64,000 bases of DNA from Algoriphagus ratkowskyi (GCF_002150505.1 NZ_MSSV01000001.1:186001-250000), one strand, 5' to 3'. Positions 19,000 through 26,016 are shown, counted from the first letter of the stretch. Made by a program: numbers and translations. Notes: a model not told the origin generated them from the sequence alone.

Positions 19000-19181
19000 T
19001 ATGTGGGTTCTTTGAATTGAAACTTTAAGTACGTTTCAAAAAATCATAAAACAAACTTAGGGTGTTGGGTATTTGTGCAAAGGATTTCGGTTAATAGGTT
19101 TATCATAGGGGACTATGTGCCTTTTTTAGTATGGTAATGCAAAACCTTAATACCTTCAGGTTTAAACTTTTTTGAGTTTTA

Positions 19182-19213
19182 TTTGCATTTATCTAAACGA
19201 TCGGTTAGTTTTG
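19182..19213 (+). promoter_or_regulatory. tetR promoter with overlapping palindromic operator
   Basis: TTTG (19182-19185), 20-base spacer, TAGTTTTG (19206-19213) is a good TTTG-N20-TAnnTTTG promoter. The palindrome CTAAACGATCGGTTAG (19193-19208) lies in the spacer and overlaps the -7 box. The same operator occurs in the promoter of the downstream decarboxylase-like gene, so the TetR protein probably represses itself here. Confidence 0.8.
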
Positions 19214-19230
19214 TCGTATAGTATTTAAGC

Positions 19231-19794
19231 ATGGCGAGACAGAAGGCATATAACGAAGAGGTAGTGGTGGAGAAAGCCATGAATCTATTTTGGAGGAATG
19301 GGTTTGAGACCACTTCCATGCAAATGCTAGAAAAAGAAATGGGTATAAATAAATTTTCCATTTATGCCAGTTTCGGAAGCAAAAATGGCTTGTTTCTAGA
19401 AAGTTTGAAATGCTATATGGGTAAAATCAAATTCCTCCTGAATACGCTTGAGAACTCAGATTTGGGAATAGCTGGAATCAAAAAGTATTTCTATGATTTT
19501 ATAGAATTTACTAGAGAAACAGATTTCGGAAAGGGTTGTTTGGTAACCAATACCGCCAATGAGATCAACGATGAAGCTGACGAGAAAATCAAGCAAGTCA
19601 TCGGGCAATTTACAGGTCAGGTTCGTGAAGCTTTTGCTTCCATTCTCAAGCGGGATGATACAAAAGATCAAGTGTTAGTTGATCAGCAAGCAGATTACCT
19701 GATTATCGCCATGGTAGGGCTCTCTTCTGCTACGCGATTTTTCGCCCAATCGCAGCTGGATAATTACATAGAAAATGTTTTCAATTCCATCTAA
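19231..19794 (+). CDS. TetR/AcrR family transcriptional regulator
   Basis: A 187-residue repressor. The N-terminal helix-turn-helix (residues about 5-55) reads VVVEKAMNLFWRNGFETTSM and INKFSIYASFGSKNGLF, the YASFGSK being the TetR recognition-helix signature. The C-terminal helical domain is the ligand-binding and dimerisation part; the ligand is unknown. The same 16-bp palindrome lies in its own promoter and in that of the next gene, which makes the regulon readable: itself and the CMD-family gene. Confidence 0.93.
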   Translation: MARQKAYNEEVVVEKAMNLFWRNGFETTSMQMLEKEMGINKFSIYASFGSKNGLFLESLKCYMGKIKFLLNTLENSDLGIAGIKKYFYDFIEFTRETDFGKGCLVTNTANEINDEADEKIKQVIGQFTGQVREAFASILKRDDTKDQVLVDQQADYLIIAMVGLSSATRFFAQSQLDNYIENVFNSI

Positions 19795-19832
19795 AATAGA
19801 AATTGAAAAAAGGGAAACTAGCATCTCCTTTT

Positions 19833-19864
19833 TTTGACATAAAACTAACCAATCGGTTAGATAA
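19833..19864 (+). promoter_or_regulatory. CMD-gene promoter with TetR operator
   Basis: TTTG (19833-19836), 20-base spacer, TAGATAAG (19857-19864). The operator CTAACCAATCGGTTAG (19845-19860) is palindromic apart from one central pair and overlaps the -7 box. It has the same placement as in the tetR promoter and is 14 of 16 bases identical to that operator. Confidence 0.8.
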
Positions 19865-19899
19865 GTAATCATTTATAAATTAATTTAAAAACCAAAATC

Positions 19900-20466
19900 A
19901 TGAGTAACACAGAAACAAACCAACTAGTACAGATTCACAGTGTAGAAACAGCACCAGAAGGCAGCAAGGCTCTTCTTGAAAAGTCTCAAAAAGCGTATGG
20001 TTATGTGCCTAATTTACATGGCGTCTTGGCAGGAGCTCCAGGCTTGTTGGAAGCATATCAGACCCTCCATCAATTGTTTATCGATTCATCATTTAATAAT
20101 GACGAATTAACAGTGGTGTGGCAGACCATCAACGTAGAGCACGCGTGCCATTATTGTGTACCTGCACATACGGGAATTGCCAAAATGATGAAAGTAGATG
20201 ATGCGATCACGGAAGCTTTGCGTAATCAAACTGAAATGCCAACAGCAAAACTTCAGGTGTTGCATGAGACTACGCTCACTATAGTTCGCAACCGTGGAAA
20301 TATCTCAACTGAAGAGGTAAACAATTTCTTTGAAGCAGGTTACACTGAAAGAAACCTTTTGGAAATCATCCTTGGTCTTTCCCAGAAGGTAATCAGTAAT
20401 TACACAAATCACATTGCTAAAACTCCTGTAGATAAGGCATTCGAAAAGTTTGAGTGGAAGAAATAA
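19900..20466 (+). CDS. carboxymuconolactone decarboxylase / AhpD-like protein
   Basis: An all-helical CMD-fold protein of 188 residues. EHACHYCVPAHTGIA carries a CxxC pair followed by His, the AhpD-type redox motif. It is therefore more likely a peroxidatic or alkylhydroperoxidase-like thiol protein than a true decarboxylase. It follows the TetR gene and carries a copy of that repressor's operator, so it is probably induced when the repressor binds its ligand (perhaps an electrophile or oxidant; inferred). A strong terminator follows. Confidence 0.88.
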   Translation: MSNTETNQLVQIHSVETAPEGSKALLEKSQKAYGYVPNLHGVLAGAPGLLEAYQTLHQLFIDSSFNNDELTVVWQTINVEHACHYCVPAHTGIAKMMKVDDAITEALRNQTEMPTAKLQVLHETTLTIVRNRGNISTEEVNNFFEAGYTERNLLEIILGLSQKVISNYTNHIAKTPVDKAFEKFEWKK

Positions 20467-20500
20467 ACTTCTAGTAAAGCAAGTATGTTGAATATGATTG

Positions 20501-20536
20501 GCCCCTAAGTAGTGAGATACTTGGGGGCATTTTTTT
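20501..20536 (+). terminator. rho-independent terminator after CMD gene
   Basis: GCCCCTAAGTA pairs with TACTTGGGGGC (11-base stem, 6-base loop), followed by ATTTTTTT. It lies 34 bases after the stop. Confidence 0.85.
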
Positions 20537-20913
20537 GCTATGGAAAATTGGTTGTGGCTAATTGACTTACTGGCTGATCTGTGACCCAGTATAGTATATA
20601 AAGCCATCGTGACTTTCGTGTTCTGGGTTTCTTCCATATGGACTAGAATTTTGCTTATCTAGATTCGAGGCTGATAGTGGTTGTGTCGTTGGCACAATCG
20701 GAGCAAAAGATTTGGATGATGAGCCAAATATTTTGTTTGATATAATTGGGGCCTATCATTCCTTCCCTATCGAAATATTACACCGCTTGCCAAGGGTAAG
20801 ATCAGTAAAAGCCCAGAAGGCAATTCTGAGTTTTGAGATGAAATAATAATTCCACGAGTACCAACGGCACGATCGGTATAACCTACCTCTGTGGCGCAGT
20901 AGAGATTTAAACT

Positions 20914-20952
20914 AAAAAAGGGTTGGATGCTAACCTGCTTCCAACCCTTTAT
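20914..20952 (-). terminator. terminator of the first ssb copy
   Basis: AAGGGTTGGA and TCCAACCCTT with a 12-base loop, with an A-run on the + strand that becomes a U-run for leftward transcription. It lies 19-57 bases past the ssb stop. The ~370 bases to its left (20540-20913) show no intact gene. Confidence 0.75.
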
Positions 20953-20970
20953 CATTTACTCGTCTCCTTT

Positions 20971-21456
20971 CTAAAAAGGCAGATCAGCTTCCTCCTTCAT
21001 CTTCGCAGTTTTCTCGCCCATCAACAAGATTTCATTGACCACGATCTCGGTGATGAAGCGCTTCACGCCATCCTTGTCAGTATAGTCCCGATTGCTGATT
21101 TTCCCTTCTACTGCGATCTCCGAACCTTTATCTGTGTACTTGTCTAGCACCTCTGCATTCTTGCCCCAGATGACGAGTCTGTGCCAGGTGGTTTCGGTGA
21201 CTTTCTCACCCTTTTGATTTTTGTAGGACTCGTTGGTAGCGATGTTTACGTGGCCCACGATTTTGCCACTTTCTAAGGTTTTCAATTCTACTTTGGCTCC
21301 TAGGTGACCGATTAGCTGTACTTTGTTTCATCTGTTTATAATTGTTTTTCAGCTGTCATATAGCCTGTCCCGATTTTTCTTCGGGAGAATCTCGCTTGAC
21401 TTACAATCATCAAGTGTGGGACATTTTTTTCACGCTCGATTTCTTAGCGCATTCAT
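20971..21456 (-). pseudogene. ssb copy 1, interrupted after the first codons
   Basis: The protein from KTLESGK to the acidic tip EEADLPF is nearly identical to the intact ssb copy at 24489-24860 (about five substitutions in ~103 residues). The first codons (ATGAATGCGCTAAGAAA, reverse strand, from 21456) are still present. They are separated from the rest by 114 extra bases (21330-21443), which put stops in frame. Translation could only restart internally, for example at TTG 21285, giving a 104-residue product without the first OB-fold strand. The OB core, the DNA-contact region WHRLVIWGKNAEVLDKY and the C-terminal DLPF protein-interaction tip remain. Confidence 0.85.
21330..21443. mobile_element. 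114-bp insertion in ssb copy 1
   Basis: Alignment with ssb copy 2 shows an extra segment bounded by a 4-base direct repeat TTTC (21326-21329 and 21440-21443), as a target duplication would leave. It contains an internal hairpin (CCCGATTTTTCTTCGGG). Its end nearest the remaining ssb resembles the leader directly upstream of the pfkA ATG (reverse strand: TATGACnGnTGAAAAAnAA). It has no transposase and no clear terminal inverted repeats. Confidence 0.6.
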
Positions 21457-21686
21457 GATGTTTGTTGTTTTGGTTAGAAGATGTGTTTGTCGTTTTCGCT
21501 AGCCAAAAAACTTATGATCCAAAGTTGGGGGATCGGTCAGCGCTAAGTCGGTAGCTAGTCGTTTGTATTTGATAGTATCCGTTTGTGATCGGATAGAGTG
21601 GGTTTATTCACTTTAAAGGGTGATTGAGAATATAGAAAAGTTTAGTAGGTTTAGAGAAGGGGAGAGGGAGTTGCGTATATACAACC
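21457..21686. repeat. ssb leader, copy 1 (attI-like position)
   Basis: About 230 bases between the original ssb start and the first cassette-like unit. They align along their whole length with 24861-25090 (clearly over 80% identical by eye). Shared blocks include CTTATGATCCAAAGTTGGGG, GCTAAGTCGGTAGCTAGTCG and AAAAGTTTAGTAGGTTTAG. The last block, GTTGCGTATATACAA, is identical in both copies and is followed two bases later by the GTT of a cassette-like unit. It should contain the ssb promoter on the minus strand. Confidence 0.85.
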
Positions 21687-22373
21687 GTTGTAGGTAAGGC
21701 GGCCGGACACTTTTCCCCAAATAAATTAAAAACAATTGACAGTCATAAATGAGTCAGAAAAAGTTGATAGTAATATTTATAGTCTTCCTATTGGGCGGAC
21801 TATACGGTGGATACTCAAATGACTTCATCCAAAACGATAAGGCACTTTCCGCGACATTCAAATGGTGTACTGTTCCGTCAGTCATTATTGGCTTATACTA
21901 TGCCTATTGTTCGACTTTTGGGTATAACAAGAAAATCGCTGTTTGGAAAAACAGCTTAGGGTTGTTAATGTTAACAGCAATTTTCGGAATAATTTTTCTA
22001 AAGTCTTTTCAAGGCTATCTCGTGTTTTTCAATTGTAATCTTGGGTCACAAGAGACAGTATTAGTAACGGGACAAATAACGGAGTTGGACTATCCAAAAA
22101 ACAAAAAACCATTTAACAACTACACAATAATAATTGAGACTCATAACAACGAGTACATTAAACTTGATGTTCCGACAAATAAATACTTTGTTGGACAACC
22201 ATTCGATAAAGAATTGACTTTGGGCTCATTGGGTTTTTTGTATAGCCGACAATAGGGTATGATTAAAAAGGGTGTGAAAGCCGCCCTACCTACAACAATG
22301 CCTATAATTCATACCGGCGGAAACTAATTATTATTTATTAAATTGGTCCGCCGGCACGAAATTATAGGCTGGC
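21687..22373 (+). mobile_element. cassette-like unit A
   Basis: The unit starts GTTGTAGGTAAGGCGGC. The reverse complement of its own end (22281-22296 and one flanking base) is GTTGTAGGTAGGGCGGC, 16 of 17 bases identical. One small-protein gene in + orientation lies inside. After the end box comes a long hairpin, finishing at the GTT of unit B. This arrangement is that of an integron cassette with its recombination site, although the boxes do not fit RYYYAAC/GTTRRRY beyond the AAC/GTT core. Confidence 0.65.
21749..22255 (+). CDS. hypothetical membrane protein (cassette-like unit A)
   Basis: A 168-residue protein with an N-terminal hydrophobic segment (LIVIFIVFLLGGLYGGY) and two or three more (VPSVIIGLYYAYC, LLMLTAIFGIIFL). 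A soluble C-terminal part of about 70 residues, rich in Asn, Lys and Tyr, follows. No family recognised. It is the only gene in its unit and stops 26 bases before the unit's end box. The AT-rich composition differs from neighbouring chromosomal genes, which fits horizontal acquisition. Confidence 0.7.
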   Translation: MSQKKLIVIFIVFLLGGLYGGYSNDFIQNDKALSATFKWCTVPSVIIGLYYAYCSTFGYNKKIAVWKNSLGLLMLTAIFGIIFLKSFQGYLVFFNCNLGSQETVLVTGQITELDYPKNKKPFNNYTIIIETHNNEYIKLDVPTNKYFVGQPFDKELTLGSLGFLYSRQ

Positions 22374-22380
22374 GTTAGGG
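22290..22380. repeat. attC-like hairpin site A/B
   Basis: Order: CTACAAC (22290-22296), left arm CCTATAATT (22301-22309) and CCGGCGG (22314-22320), a 27-base AT-rich loop. Then come the right arm CCGCCGG (22348-22354) and AATTATAGG (22360-22368), and GTTAGGG (22374-22380). Both arm pairs are perfectly complementary. The outer boxes share only AAC/GTT because the second belongs to the next unit, exactly as in a linear integron array. Confidence 0.7.
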
Positions 22381-23068
22381 TATATTATGAAAATAACACC
22401 ATACCATATTTTGGTACTGTTTAGAATAGTATTTTCAATAGTACTTACCTATATATTATTCCGCTATTTTGGCTCTGAAAGTGGATTTAAAAATTTCGGA
22501 ATATTATGGATCATTACCTATCCTATTATACTAATCGTCATCATAGGAAATCTTTTGTTAAACTTCAAGCAAGTTCCAAAAGCCCTTAAATATTATAATT
22601 CTTTACTTTTATTGGTTTTCTTGGTGTTTCTTTTTCTTCCAGAAAGAATGGAAAAGGGTGTAATTCTAGAAGCTCATTTAAATGAAGAGAGGTCATCTTG
22701 GAACATAAAAATTTTTGAAAACAACAATTACCGAGTAAGAAGGTCAGATCTTGGAGGATTTAAGGATTATGAAGGGCGATATATACTTGTAAATGACACA
22801 CTAAAAATAGAAAGGTTTGAATGCAATCAATGTAACTTTACTAATGAATGGATTTTAGGAGATAAAAAATTAATTCCATTGAATTCTAATTCTGAAAATT
22901 GCTATGGTTGTTTTGAGATAGTGTATAGGAAATAAAAACATGCCCTAACATCACCTTGGAATACAGCGGGCGATTTCGAGTAAATATGAAATTAAGTATC
23001 TTTAAAAAGCTTGGAGTAGGCTGGAAGAGAACGGATTTGAAAACCTGCCGTTTCCAAGCTGAATCACG
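22374..23068 (+). mobile_element. cassette-like unit B
   Basis: Starts GTTAGGGTAT; its end box CCCTAAC (22943-22949) with flanking bases gives the reverse complement GTTAGGGCAT, 9 of 10 identical. It contains a single gene whose ATG lies 13 bases after the unit start. It ends in a ~125-base hairpin element nearly identical to that of unit D. Confidence 0.65.
22387..22935 (+). CDS. hypothetical membrane protein (cassette-like unit B)
   Basis: A 182-residue protein. Three hydrophobic segments occupy the first ~85 residues (LFRIVFSIVLTYILFRYF, WIITYPIILIVIIGNLLL, YYNSLLLLVFLVFLFLP). A soluble C-terminal domain follows, with two cysteine pairs (CNQC and CYGC) that might bind metal or form disulfides. 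No family recognised. The ATG lies within the first 14 bases of the unit, so a native promoter inside the unit is unlikely and expression probably comes from outside. The composition is AT-rich. Confidence 0.7.
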   Translation: MKITPYHILVLFRIVFSIVLTYILFRYFGSESGFKNFGILWIITYPIILIVIIGNLLLNFKQVPKALKYYNSLLLLVFLVFLFLPERMEKGVILEAHLNEERSSWNIKIFENNNYRVRRSDLGGFKDYEGRYILVNDTLKIERFECNQCNFTNEWILGDKKLIPLNSNSENCYGCFEIVYRK

Positions 23069-23075
23069 TTATGGA
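22943..23075. repeat. attC-like hairpin site B/C
   Basis: CCCTAAC (22943-22949), then ATCACCTTGGAATACAGCGG as left arm. The right arm CTGCCGTTTCCAAGCTGAAT runs to GTTATGG at 23069-23075. Core pairing is CTTGGAA with TTCCAAG, plus imperfect GTGAT/ATCAC-type outer pairing. About 80% identical by eye to the element at 25892-26010, so the two belong to one repeat family. Confidence 0.65.
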
Positions 23076-23103
23076 TTCCTAATCTAAACTTCACTACTTT
23101 TAA

Positions 23104-24384
23104 TTGCCATTCTTACCAGAGCCGAGAGGTTTCCATCTTAATAAAACCATTTTGCTATCACCGAAAATCAGGAATTCAACTCTTAATTTTTTATATAAAC
23201 TACCATTAGTATTACTTCTGATTCTGGGTATTTCTTGCCAAAATCCGGAGACTACTACCATCCCCTCAAAAAACCAATCTATAGGTCCCAGCAATGGGAC
23301 TTTGCTAATAGGTGGAGGAGGGATGACTGATGACATGTGGCAAGTGTTCTTGGGATTAGCCGGTGGAGATTCTGCCAAACTTGTTGTCATTCCAACGGCT
23401 TTCGATGAGAACTCGATTAATTACGATCCGGAATTCAAGATTTTGGAAAGGGATTTTAAAGCGCGTGGATTTAATGATGTACAATTTATGCACACAAGAG
23501 ATTCCCTGTTTGCGGATACGGGTGAATTTGTAAAACCTTTGAAATCCGCCACAGCCGTTTGGCTTGAAGGTGGCAGGCAATGGCGATTGGCAGATGCCTA
23601 TTTGAATACCAAAACGTACACGGAATTAAAAGGCGTTTTGAATCGCGGGGGGATTATTGGCGGGCATTCCGCTGGTGCTTCCATCCAAGGCTCTTATTTG
23701 GTTAGAGGCGGAAGGGGTGATGATGGGAATTTCAAGATCATGGGAAATCCAGAGGTTGGTTTTGGCTTTGTGACAAATACAGCCTTTGACCAGCATCATC
23801 TTTACCGCAACAGGCAGTATGATATGTTTGATTTGCTGAAAATCCGGCCAGAATTATTGGGTGTTGGGATAGACGAAGACACAGGGATTTTGGTGCAGGG
23901 GAATGAATTTGAAGTAATAGGCAATAAGTATGTAGCTATTTACGATGGGACTTTTTGGTCGCCTTATTACAATGAGATTGATACGCTTGAAACTGGGGAA
24001 AATAAATTCTATCTCTTGAAAAATGGAGATAAATACAATCTGAAAGAGCGACGGATTCAACTAAATAAGTTTATAGAACCACAAGCAATTTCAACTGAGG
24101 AGTTACAAAAGTATGTTGGAAATTACTTGTATGAAAAAAGTAAGGTCTTCTGGAATAATATGCTGGTTGAGAACGATACCTTGAAATTTCAAGGATACAG
24201 ACGAAATTTAGTCCTTGACCGCATTCCGATTTATGCGTACGAAAAGGATGTGTTTTTTGATACAGACGCGGAACTATGGTTTCATTTTGTAAGGGATACT
24301 TCGGGTAGAATTATTGGCTTTGATAAAAAGACCCATCAATTTATTGGCGGGCAAAACCAACGGTTCAATAGGACGACGGACTAG
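23104..24384 (+). CDS. cyanophycinase-like (S51) lipoprotein, unit C
   Basis: Serine peptidase of the S51 family. The N-terminal domain opens GTLLIGGGGMTDDMW. The nucleophile Ser lies in IIGGHSAGASIQGSYL, and the typical WLEGGRQWRLADAY and FDQHHLYRNRQYD follow. A lipoprotein signal (LPLVLLLILGISC) precedes it. About 110 C-terminal residues after the S51 domain form an extra beta-rich region. No ATG precedes the signal peptide: the frame opens at TTG 23104, with another TTG at 23152, so the start is uncertain. It follows the GTTATGG that ends the preceding hairpin, but no matching CCATAAC exists downstream; this unit seems to have lost its own end. Confidence 0.8.
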   Translation: MPFLPEPRGFHLNKTILLSPKIRNSTLNFLYKLPLVLLLILGISCQNPETTTIPSKNQSIGPSNGTLLIGGGGMTDDMWQVFLGLAGGDSAKLVVIPTAFDENSINYDPEFKILERDFKARGFNDVQFMHTRDSLFADTGEFVKPLKSATAVWLEGGRQWRLADAYLNTKTYTELKGVLNRGGIIGGHSAGASIQGSYLVRGGRGDDGNFKIMGNPEVGFGFVTNTAFDQHHLYRNRQYDMFDLLKIRPELLGVGIDEDTGILVQGNEFEVIGNKYVAIYDGTFWSPYYNEIDTLETGENKFYLLKNGDKYNLKERRIQLNKFIEPQAISTEELQKYVGNYLYEKSKVFWNNMLVENDTLKFQGYRRNLVLDRIPIYAYEKDVFFDTDAELWFHFVRDTSGRIIGFDKKTHQFIGGQNQRFNRTTD

Positions 24385-24429
24385 TGAGTTAAGATTTTCG
24401 CTTGAATGCGCTACTTGACTTTCCAACTG

Positions 24430-24461
24430 AAAAGGCTGGAAGTTCGAACTCCCAGCCTTTT
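24430..24461 (-). terminator. terminator of ssb copy 2
   Basis: AAAAGGCTGG/CCAGCCTTTT with a 12-base loop, 28 bases past the ssb stop, A-rich on the + strand left flank. Its position is equivalent to the terminator of copy 1 but its sequence is different. Confidence 0.75.
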
Positions 24462-24488
24462 AATATTTAACTTATCTTTTGACTTTCC

Positions 24489-24860
24489 TTAAAAAGGAAG
24501 ATCAGCTTCCTCCTTCATCTTCGCAGTTTTCTCGCCCATCAACAAGATTTCATTGACCACGATCTCGGTGATGAAGCGCTTCACGCCATCCTTGTCAGTA
24601 TAGTCCCGATTGCTGATTTTTCCCTCGACTGCGATCTCCGAACCTTTATCTGTGTACTTGTCTAGTACCTCTGCATTCTTGCCCCAGATGACGAGTCTGT
24701 GCCAGGTGGTTTCGGTGACTTTCTCACCCTTTTGATTTTTGTAAACTTCGTTTGTCGCGAGGTTGACATTACCTACAACCTTGCCACTTTCCAGGGTTTT
24801 AACTTCGATTTTGGCTCCTAGGTGACCGATTAGCTGTACTTTGTTTCTTAGCGCATTCAT
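24489..24860 (-). CDS. ssb: single-stranded DNA-binding protein (intact copy)
   Basis: A 123-residue OB-fold SSB starting MNALRNKVQLIGHLGAKIEV. The core has TTWHRLVIWGKNAEVLDKY and GSEIAVEGKISNRDYTDKDG, and the acidic C-terminal tip EEADLPF recruits partner proteins. The in-frame extension to 24926 (29 more bases of leader plus codons) is less likely, because the ATG at 24860 matches SSB homologues. The tail between OB fold and tip is very short, so this is probably an accessory rather than the main replicative SSB. It is transcribed away from a 230-bp leader that abuts cassette-like unit D, as copy 1 does with unit A. Confidence 0.92.
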   Translation of the reverse strand: MNALRNKVQLIGHLGAKIEVKTLESGKVVGNVNLATNEVYKNQKGEKVTETTWHRLVIWGKNAEVLDKYTDKGSEIAVEGKISNRDYTDKDGVKRFITEIVVNEILLMGEKTAKMKEEADLPF

Positions 24861-25090
24861 GATGTTTGTTGTTTTGGTTAGAAAATTTGTTTGACGTTTT
24901 CGCCAGAGGAAAAACTTATGATCCAAAGTTGGGGGATCGATCTGCGCTAAGTCGGTAGCTAGTCGTTTGTATTCGATAGTAGCCGTTTGTGGTCGGATAA
25001 AGTGGATATATTCGATTTAGAAGGTAGTTGAGAATTTATAAAAGTTTAGTAGGTTTAGGGAAGGGGAGAAGGAGTTGCGTATATACAAGT
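24861..25090. repeat. ssb leader, copy 2 (attI-like position)
   Basis: Second copy of the ~230-bp leader, aligned end to end with 21457-21686. It ends GTTGCGTATATACAA followed by GT and then GTTAGCGAAC, the start of unit D. In copy 1 the same 15-mer is followed by CC and GTTGTAGG. The conserved boundary directly before two unrelated units marks a preferred insertion point. Confidence 0.85.
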
Positions 25091-26009
25091 GTTAGCGAAC
25101 ATATGATGAAACCCATCTACATATTTTTGATTCTGATTATAGTTGCTAACCAATCAAAAGCGACCTCTCAAATTCCTGATGTTATATTTTTTGGAAAGGA
25201 TACTTTAATTTTTTATGACTCTCCGCTAGATAAGTTTGAAGGAATAAGTGATAAAATCTTGAGATTAAGGAACGATGAATATGTAGTATCTTCTGATTGT
25301 TGGAAGGGCTTTCGAGCAGAATGGCGAATAATTGATGATGTTTTGTATTTATCGAATGTATTTGATTGCCATTCAGAAAAACATTTAAATCCACTGATAG
25401 AAGAAATACTAAGGACAAAATTTACCGATGGATTAATAAAAGCAGATTTTGTTGATGGAGTTTATTGGGCAGGGAAAAACCAAGTTTATGAACAGTCATT
25501 TTATACTCCTATTTTTAAACAGGAAATTAAATTTGCCATTAATAAAGGAAGAGTTGTCAATTCAACCAAAATAGAATCTATTCCATGTGAATATTCCGAG
25601 GAAGGAGATTTAAAGAATTTTATCTTAAAGAATCTCAACCATAATGAAATGAATGATATGAAGGGGGAGTCAATAACGATTTCAGCGAATATAAAATCAG
25701 ACAGAACAGGGAGGGTAAGGGAAGTGAAAATTGAGCATTCCACGCATTCCGAAAGTAATGGCCTATTCAAAGAAGCAATAATGAAATTGCCATGCCGTCC
25801 AGTTTATTTTAATAAAGGAGAATATTGGTCTTGTAAAGAATCAATTTACTTTTCCTTTAAAACGAAGGAATTAAAAGAATACGTTCGCTAACATCACCTT
25901 GGATACAGCGGGCGGTACCGAGTAAATATGAAAAGCAGTATCTTTAGAAAATTAGGAGTAGACTGGAAGCGAACGGCTCCGAATGCCTGCCGTCTCCAAG
26001 CTGGATCAC
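25091..26009 (+). mobile_element. cassette-like unit D
   Basis: Starts GTTAGCGAACATAT. The end box GTTCGCTAAC (25883-25892) plus flank gives the reverse complement GTTAGCGAACGTAT, 13 of 14 identical. The gene's stop codon TAA lies inside this end box. A ~125-base hairpin element follows, up to GTTGACA at 26010. Confidence 0.65.
25103..25891 (+). CDS. secreted hypothetical protein with TonB-C-like domain (unit D)
   Basis: The ATG at 25103 (or the adjacent ATG at 25106) gives a signal peptide (MKPIYIFLILIIVANQSKA); the longer open frame from 25028 runs through the conserved ssb leader and is not credible. The C-terminal ~80 residues (ITISANIKSDRTGRVREVKI, then a Pro-Cys-Arg-Pro segment) look like a TonB C-terminal/energy-transducer fold of the kind common in Bacteroidota. 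The N-terminal ~150 residues are not recognised. Stop codon inside the unit's end box. Confidence 0.7.
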   Translation: MMKPIYIFLILIIVANQSKATSQIPDVIFFGKDTLIFYDSPLDKFEGISDKILRLRNDEYVVSSDCWKGFRAEWRIIDDVLYLSNVFDCHSEKHLNPLIEEILRTKFTDGLIKADFVDGVYWAGKNQVYEQSFYTPIFKQEIKFAINKGRVVNSTKIESIPCEYSEEGDLKNFILKNLNHNEMNDMKGESITISANIKSDRTGRVREVKIEHSTHSESNGLFKEAIMKLPCRPVYFNKGEYWSCKESIYFSFKTKELKEYVR

Positions 26010-26016
26010 GTTGACA
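25883..26016. repeat. attC-like hairpin site D/E
   Basis: CGCTAAC, then ATCACCTTGGATACAGCGGG as left arm and CCTGCCGTCTCCAAGCTGGA as right arm. CTTGGA pairs with TCCAAG, GCGGGCGG with CCTGCCGT-type bases, and TCACGTTGACA closes at 26016. It shares most of its ~125 bases with site B/C. Confidence 0.65.

Noticed and set aside
20690..20850. Short frame before ssb copy 1 reading GTIGAKDLDDEPNILFDIIG
   Set aside because: It looks protein-like but has no start and matches no family I know. It could be the tail of a lost gene, but there is not enough to call it.
21285..21330. New frame starting ATGAAACAAAGT created by the insertion in ssb copy 1
   Set aside because: It is out of frame with ssb and runs only about 37 codons with no recognisable features.
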